NCBI GenBank assembly: GCA_905478725.1
Contig: CAJQJT010000165.1
Location: forward strand, 1-18,217
Direction: 5' to 3'
Source of the DNA: an uncultured Pseudomonadales bacterium
Lineage (GTDB): Bacteria; Pseudomonadota; Gammaproteobacteria; Pseudomonadales; Porticoccaceae
DNA: 18,217 nucleotides
The stretch's first letter is position 1; every line of letters begins with the position of its first letter. Below are positions 14,154 through 18,217 of the stretch, piece after piece. Under the pieces are notes generated by a model that was not told where the DNA came from, made no database searches, and was given only the letters and a program-made list of their open reading frames with translations. A program made the translations under genes and the position numbers.

Positions 14154-14948
14154 TTAAGCGTCGTCTGCTGGCTTGCTGCCAGAATAGCCCAACTTGCTTA
14201 ATAGCCAGATCGCCGGAGCAGAGAAACTGAACACCGCGGCCATGGCAAAGAGAATGCGCGGCGGATCAATAGTGATGACCACAAACCCCATCACCACGGA
14301 TAAGATCACCATAAAAGGCACCTTGCCACGGAGATCGATTTCTTTAAAGCTGGGATAACTTAGATTGGAGACCATCAGCAGACCAGCAGTTGCCGTCAGC
14401 AGAGCACCGGTAACGGATAACCAAAATGATGAATCGAGTTCATAGGCTGACCAGATAAAACCGGCCACCAGAGCAGCTGCTACCGGACTAGGCAGTCCAG
14501 TAAAGGTTTTGTTATCCGACAGTTCCGCCTGCACATTAAACCGTGCAAGACGCAGCGCCGCGCAAGAGGCATAGACAAAGGCTGCTGCCAAGCCGACAGT
14601 ACCCAGGTCACTGACACCCCAACCATAGGCCACTACTGCTGGTGCAACACCAAAGGAGACCATATCCGAGAGGCTGTCGTACTGCACACCAAAGTCACTC
14701 TGAGTATTGGTCATGCGTGCCACGCGACCATCTAAACCATCAAAAAGCATCGCTGCGAAAATCGCCATGGCAGCCCATTCATAGTTACCACTAAAGCCCG
14801 ACAACACTGCATAAAAACCACAGAACAGTGCACCGGTGGTGAGTAGATTAGGCAGCAGATAGATACCTTTGCGACGCGCTGGAACATCATCCGAAACAGG
14901 CATCTTGAGATTGACTACATTCTCTGGGGTATCGGACTTTTTGATCAT
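14154..14948 (-). CDS. pssA: CDP-diacylglycerol-serine O-phosphatidyltransferase PssA
   Basis: This inner-membrane enzyme makes phosphatidylserine, the precursor of phosphatidylethanolamine, from CDP-diacylglycerol and serine. The 264-residue protein has about seven or eight hydrophobic segments and the CDP-alcohol phosphotransferase motif D73-G-x2-A-R-x8-G-x3-D91-x3-D95, with D70 just before it. It is the integral-membrane (CDP-OH) type, not the peripheral PssA of E. coli. The open frame extends to 14990, but I chose ATG 14948 (M-I-K-K-S-D), since the extra 14 codons approach the repeat array and look unlike the family. The ribosome-binding site is weak. A five-copy 13-bp repeat lies just upstream. 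It is followed by the leuA leader region. Confidence 0.92.
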   Translation of the reverse strand: MIKKSDTPENVVNLKMPVSDDVPARRKGIYLLPNLLTTGALFCGFYAVLSGFSGNYEWAAMAIFAAMLFDGLDGRVARMTNTQSDFGVQYDSLSDMVSFGVAPAVVAYGWGVSDLGTVGLAAAFVYASCAALRLARFNVQAELSDNKTFTGLPSPVAAALVAGFIWSAYELDSSFWLSVTGALLTATAGLLMVSNLSYPSFKEIDLRGKVPFMVILSVVMGFVVITIDPPRILFAMAAVFSFSAPAIWLLSKLGYSGSKPADDA

Positions 14949-14970
14949 ACTTCGGTGCTCGCATTCGTGA

Positions 14971-15035
14971 CTGGCAATGGTTACTGGCAATGGTTACTGG
15001 CAATGGTTACTGGCAATGGTTACTGGCAATGGTTA
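14971..15035. repeat. Perfect tandem repeat, 13-bp unit, five copies
   Basis: CTGGCAATGGTTA occurs five times (14971, 14984, 14997, 15010 and 15023) without change. On the minus strand each copy contains TTGCCA, a 5/6 match to a -35 hexamer, 20-85 bp upstream of the pssA start. I could not find a convincing -10 at proper distance. It occupies most of the gap between the phosphatase gene and pssA. Confidence 0.95.
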
Positions 15036-15065
15036 CTAGAACCCAATATTTGTCATTATAGGCTC

Positions 15066-15854
15066 TTAACCTTCCAAATAGCAGCTCTGCATTTTTTCCA
15101 AATCCGCGGCAGACAAACCCAAAGCACTGGTGAGATAGGTTTTTACATCACCGTACTGCTCATCAATGGCCTCGAGAAAGGCAACTATATTGTCTTGATG
15201 CACTGAACAATAAGGAATCAACCAGTCGCGATCCCAGGTCTCAACCTTGGCGGTGCGCAGATGACCTTCAACAATTTCTATCAACGCATCTGAATCATAG
15301 TGCTCAGTAGTCAGCATGTAATCATCGATAATCGTCTGGCGCGGAACATCCAGCGCCGAGAGAATCAACGCTGCTGCCATACCGGTGCGATCTTTGCCCG
15401 CGGAACAGTGAAACACTGAGGCGCTATCGGCGTTGTCGACAATATGCCGCATAAAACGACTAAAAGCTGGAATCACTGCATCGATGCAAGAGCGGTAGGA
15501 ATTCACCACCAGCTGGTGGGAGGAGTCAGCGGTTAATTCGCCGCCAAACAGAAACTCCCAAAAGCGCGAGATATCGCCAATATGGATTTGATAGTCATCG
15601 ACAAATTCAGCACGCACGGCGCAACTGGGTGACTGCTCCTGCTCTTCCGTACGACGAAAGTCATGGATCTTGCTGATACCAATGGCTTCAAGGGTATCTA
15701 AATCGCCGTCACTGAGACGCGCCAGATGTCCACAGCGCATAATTTTGCGCCACTTAACCCTGCGACCCTGAGTATTGGTATAACCGCCAATATCGCGGAA
15801 GTTAATACCACCGTCTAGGCTCACTACTCTAGTTTGACTCTCAGCTGCTGACAT
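15066..15854 (-). CDS. Tyrosine-protein phosphatase-like protein (Y_phosphatase3 type)
   Basis: This is a 262-residue cytosolic protein with the dual-specificity/tyrosine phosphatase P-loop H-C150-S-A-G-K-D-R156-T-G, the C-x5-R catalytic signature. The N-terminal G-G-I-N-F-R-D-I-G-G-Y (15-25) is typical of the Y_phosphatase3 family, related to LipA/PtpB-type phosphatases that also act on phosphoinositides. D65-F-R-R-T-E-E is also conserved in that family. The physiological substrate is unknown. AAGGGG lies 6 nt before ATG 15854. A weak -10-like TATAAC is at 15875-15880. It lies between the ilvIH terminator and pssA, so it probably has its own promoter. Confidence 0.85.
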   Translation of the reverse strand: MSAAESQTRVVSLDGGINFRDIGGYTNTQGRRVKWRKIMRCGHLARLSDGDLDTLEAIGISKIHDFRRTEEQEQSPSCAVRAEFVDDYQIHIGDISRFWEFLFGGELTADSSHQLVVNSYRSCIDAVIPAFSRFMRHIVDNADSASVFHCSAGKDRTGMAAALILSALDVPRQTIIDDYMLTTEHYDSDALIEIVEGHLRTAKVETWDRDWLIPYCSVHQDNIVAFLEAIDEQYGDVKTYLTSALGLSAADLEKMQSCYLEG

Positions 15855-15922
15855 TTTTTCCCCTTGCCTACTTTGTTATAGTTTTAAACAGTTTTGGAAA
15901 ATTTTGAATAGTTGTACTGCCC

Positions 15923-15958
15923 AAAAACTAAAACGGCTCACTATACAGCGAGCCGTTT
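15923..15958 (-). terminator. Intrinsic terminator of the ilvI-ilvH operon
   Basis: On the minus strand AAACGGCTC (15958-15950) and GAGCCGTTT (15939-15931) form a perfect 9-bp stem with a 10-nt loop, followed by TTTTAGTTTTT (15933-15923, overlapping the stem end). It begins about 37 nt after the ilvH stop codon. Confidence 0.85.
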
Positions 15959-15994
15959 CAGAGACTGTTTCAGTTGATCAGTAATCGGCGAAGA

Positions 15995-16489
15995 TTAAAC
16001 GCGTAAAAACTTATCGCCGCGGGCAATACCGGAAACGCCACTGCGTACCACTTCCATAATACCCATTTCACCCACCGCCTCAATAAAGGCATCGAGCTTT
16101 TCACTGTCACCGGCCAGCTGGACTGTATAGGTATGCGGCGTCACATCAATAATATGGCCACGGAAAATTTCCACACAGCTTTTCAGCTCATTGCGAATAT
16201 CGCTGTCGCTCGCTTTGATTTTAACCAGCATCAGCTCGCGCTCAATGTGCGGACCCTGAGTCAAATCCACAACCTTAATCGTATCGATTAACTTGTGCAG
16301 CTGCTTAACAATCTGCTCCGCCATATGATCGTCACCCTTAGTCGTCAGGGTTAAACGTGACAAGGTATCGTCATCTGTGGGAGCAACAGTCAATGTATCA
16401 ATATTGTAACCGCGCTGGGCAAATAGGCCGACCACTCGCGAAAGTGCGCCAGATTCATTTTCTATCAAAATAGAGATTATCCGTTTCAT
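15995..16489 (-). CDS. ilvH: Acetolactate synthase small (regulatory) subunit IlvH
   Basis: This is the regulatory subunit of acetohydroxyacid synthase III type. It activates the catalytic subunit and confers valine feedback inhibition. It has 164 residues (E. coli IlvH has 163). The N-terminal ACT domain starts [23 protein letters not shown] and R-G-Y-N-I-D-T-L-T-V-A-P follows. The second half is the C-terminal ACT-like domain. ATG 16489 is chosen over an in-frame upstream start because it yields the standard N-terminus, overlaps the ilvI stop (TAATG), and has GGAGAG upstream. Translation is probably coupled to ilvI. Confidence 0.96.
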   Translation of the reverse strand: MKRIISILIENESGALSRVVGLFAQRGYNIDTLTVAPTDDDTLSRLTLTTKGDDHMAEQIVKQLHKLIDTIKVVDLTQGPHIERELMLVKIKASDSDIRNELKSCVEIFRGHIIDVTPHTYTVQLAGDSEKLDAFIEAVGEMGIMEVVRSGVSGIARGDKFLRV

Positions 16490-18217
16490 TAGGTTCTCTC
16501 CGTCTTGTTTAGCCACAGGTCACGCATAGATCCACCGGGCATTTGCATTGGGTAGACATGCTCAGAGCGATCTACATCTATGTCCATAAACACAACACGA
16601 TCTTTCATGGCAAAGGCTTCACGCATCTTCTCTTCGAGTTCATCTATATGGGTAATTTTCATACCCACATGACCATAGGCCTCGGCCAACTTAACAAAGT
16701 CTGGCAAGGAGTCCTCATAGACACTCTCGGAGTAGCGGCTGCTGTAGTTCATATCCTGCCACTGGCGAACCATACCCAGTGCAGCATTATTAAGATTGAT
16801 AATTTTCACCGGCAAATTGTGCTGGCTGCAGGTCGAGAGCTCCTGAATATTCATCTGGATGCTACCTTCGCCAGTAACACAGGCGACGTCACAATCCGGG
16901 AACGCAAGTTTACAACCCATGGCCGCGGGTAAACCGAAGCCCATGGTGCCGAGACCACCGGAGTTGATCCAGGTGCGCGGCTTGTCGAACAGATAGTACT
17001 GGGCAGCGAACATCTGGTGCTGGCCCACATCCGAGGTGACAATTGCCTTACCTTCGGTGACCTTGTAGAGCATTTTGATCACGTCTTGGGGCTTGATACA
17101 GTTGCCTGAACTCTCTTCGTATCGGCTGGCGGTGTAGATACCTTTATCCGCACGCCACTGATCGATCTGCTGCCACCATTCGGCGATTGCATCAGTATCA
17201 GGAGTGGTTTCAGACTGCTCTATAAGACCTAACATTTCCGGCAGCACCGAATTACAGGTACCGACTATGGGAATATGTGCCTCGATGTTTTTCGAGACAG
17301 TCGTAGGATCTACATCTATGTGAATGATGGTTGCATGGGGGCAGAACTTCTCCAGATCGTTAGTCACCCGATCATCGAAGCGCGCGCCAATGGCAAAGAT
17401 CACATCCGCATGGTGCATCGCAGTGTTGGCTTCGTAAGTACCGTGCATACCGAGCATACCCAGATACTGAGGGTCAGTGCCGGGATAGCCACCCAAACCC
17501 ATCAAGGTATTGGTCACTGGGTAATTAAGCTTCTTGGCCAGAGCAATAAGATGCTCAGAGGCATTGTCTAGAACCACACCGCCGCCAGTGTAAAGAACCG
17601 GACGCTTAGCGCCGATCAAAGTCTTTACGGCACGGCGAATCTGTCCGCGGTGACCCTTATCCGTAGGCTGATAAGAACGCATCTTCACTTCAGCTGGATA
17701 GGCATAGGGCACTTTATAGCTAGGGTCTGTGACATCTTTAGGGATATCTACAACCACTGGGCCGGGACGACCAGTGGCCGCAATGTAATAGGCTTTGGCA
17801 ATGGTCTCGGCTATATCTTCAGCGCGAGTGACCAGAAAGCTGTGCTTAACAATAGGGCGAGAAACACCGACCATATCAGTCTCTTGGAAGGCATCCTGAC
17901 CAATTTTTGTCAGTGGCACCTGGCCAGAGATCACGACTAATGGAATTGAATCCATGTAAGCAGTGGCAATACCGGTGATCGCATTGGTGGCACCGGGACC
18001 AGAGGTCACCAGCGCTGTACCCACTTCACCAGTGGATCGCGAGTAGCCATCAGCGGCATGAACTGCAGCCTGCTCGTGGCGCACTAACAAATGATGGACG
18101 TCTTCCTGTCGATACAGGGCGTCATAGATATGCAGTGCCGCGCCGCCGGGGTAACCCCAGACATGCTTGATACCTGCATCTTTTAATGCGCGGATAAGTA
18201 TTTCACCGCCGGATAAG
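16489..18217 (-). CDS. ilvI: Acetolactate synthase large (catalytic) subunit IlvI, N-terminus cut by window edge
   Basis: This is the thiamine-diphosphate enzyme that condenses two pyruvates to acetolactate, or pyruvate with 2-oxobutyrate, at the start of valine, leucine and isoleucine synthesis. The frame stays open to the right edge. The visible protein begins [15 protein letters not shown], so only a few N-terminal residues are missing. The catalytic Glu is in [12 protein letters not shown]. The thiamine-diphosphate/metal motif reads G-E-G-S-I-Q-M-N followed by I-I-N-L-N-N, with Glu in place of the usual Asp of GDG. The C-terminus E-H-V-Y-P-M-Q and L-N-K-T-E-R-T fits IlvI. It overlaps ilvH by one base, and the terminator lies beyond ilvH. 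Its promoter is outside the window. Confidence 0.96.
   Translation of the reverse strand, partial: LSGGEILIRALKDAGIKHVWGYPGGAALHIYDALYRQEDVHHLLVRHEQAAVHAADGYSRSTGEVGTALVTSGPGATNAITGIATAYMDSIPLVVISGQVPLTKIGQDAFQETDMVGVSRPIVKHSFLVTRAEDIAETIAKAYYIAATGRPGPVVVDIPKDVTDPSYKVPYAYPAEVKMRSYQPTDKGHRGQIRRAVKTLIGAKRPVLYTGGGVVLDNASEHLIALAKKLNYPVTNTLMGLGGYPGTDPQYLGMLGMHGTYEANTAMHHADVIFAIGARFDDRVTNDLEKFCPHATIIHIDVDPTTVSKNIEAHIPIVGTCNSVLPEMLGLIEQSETTPDTDAIAEWWQQIDQWRADKGIYTASRYEESSGNCIKPQDVIKMLYKVTEGKAIVTSDVGQHQMFAAQYYLFDKPRTWINSGGLGTMGFGLPAAMGCKLAFPDCDVACVTGEGSIQMNIQELSTCSQHNLPVKIINLNNAALGMVRQWQDMNYSSRYSESVYEDSLPDFVKLAEAYGHVGMKITHIDELEEKMREAFAMKDRVVFMDIDVDRSEHVYPMQMPGGSMRDLWLNKTERT

Noticed and set aside
14111..14158. 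Plus-strand mini frame of 15 codons (M-S-L-F-K-Q-I-L-A-L-L) with a GAGTGG ahead of the ATG
   Set aside because: It is antisense to the leuA leader region, overlaps the pssA end and has no visible promoter. The minus-strand Leu-rich frame explains the region better.
14949..14990. Extended PssA N-terminus starting at 14990
   Set aside because: The added 14 residues come from sequence next to the tandem repeat and lack family similarity; ATG 14948 gives a normal protein length.

Overview
The window looks like ordinary chromosome from a marine-type gammaproteobacterium, perhaps of the Cellvibrionales/SAR92-like group. This rests on protein character and gene order (uvrA divergent from a YajR-like transporter, ilvI-ilvH, pssA, leuA, a holD-like gene with rimI, DUF3581) and is inference, since no rRNA or tRNA gene is present. 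Base composition is moderate throughout. There is no insertion sequence, integrase, CRISPR array or obvious foreign island.

Layout. 1-535 (-) is the N-terminal part of an MFS transporter, divergent from uvrA (796-3666, +). Next, reading left, come two small conserved-family genes on the minus strand (DUF3581 and DUF2750). From 4991 to 8881 the plus strand carries a tight three-gene unit: an OprC/NosA-type TonB-dependent copper receptor, a RegB/PrrB/RoxS-type redox sensor kinase and a RegA/PrrA/RoxR-type response regulator. The rest is on the minus strand: a glycine-zipper lipoprotein, a QmcA-like SPFH protein with its NfeD partner, rimI, a holD-like (polymerase III psi) gene, leuA with a probable leader-peptide attenuator, pssA, a tyrosine-phosphatase-like gene, and ilvH with ilvI (ilvI runs off the right edge).

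How the parts relate. IlvI/IlvH start branched-chain amino acid synthesis and LeuA commits carbon to leucine. The leuA leader seems to sense charged tRNA-Leu through four leucine codons just before a stop codon that sits in a hairpin. The copper receptor and the RegBA-like pair are probably one transcript. That would tie copper import to respiratory redox sensing, which makes sense because the terminal oxidases commonly controlled by RegBA/RoxSR systems need copper.

The most striking feature that gene annotation does not explain is a series of short tandem repeats with 12-15 bp units in the gaps between genes: 4945-4967, 8907-8962, 10831-10906, 13920-13959, 13979-14008 and 14971-15035. Each locus has its own unit sequence, several copies are perfect, and they lie in promoter, leader or 3'-end positions. 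They look like slippage-prone loci that could alter expression of neighbouring genes.
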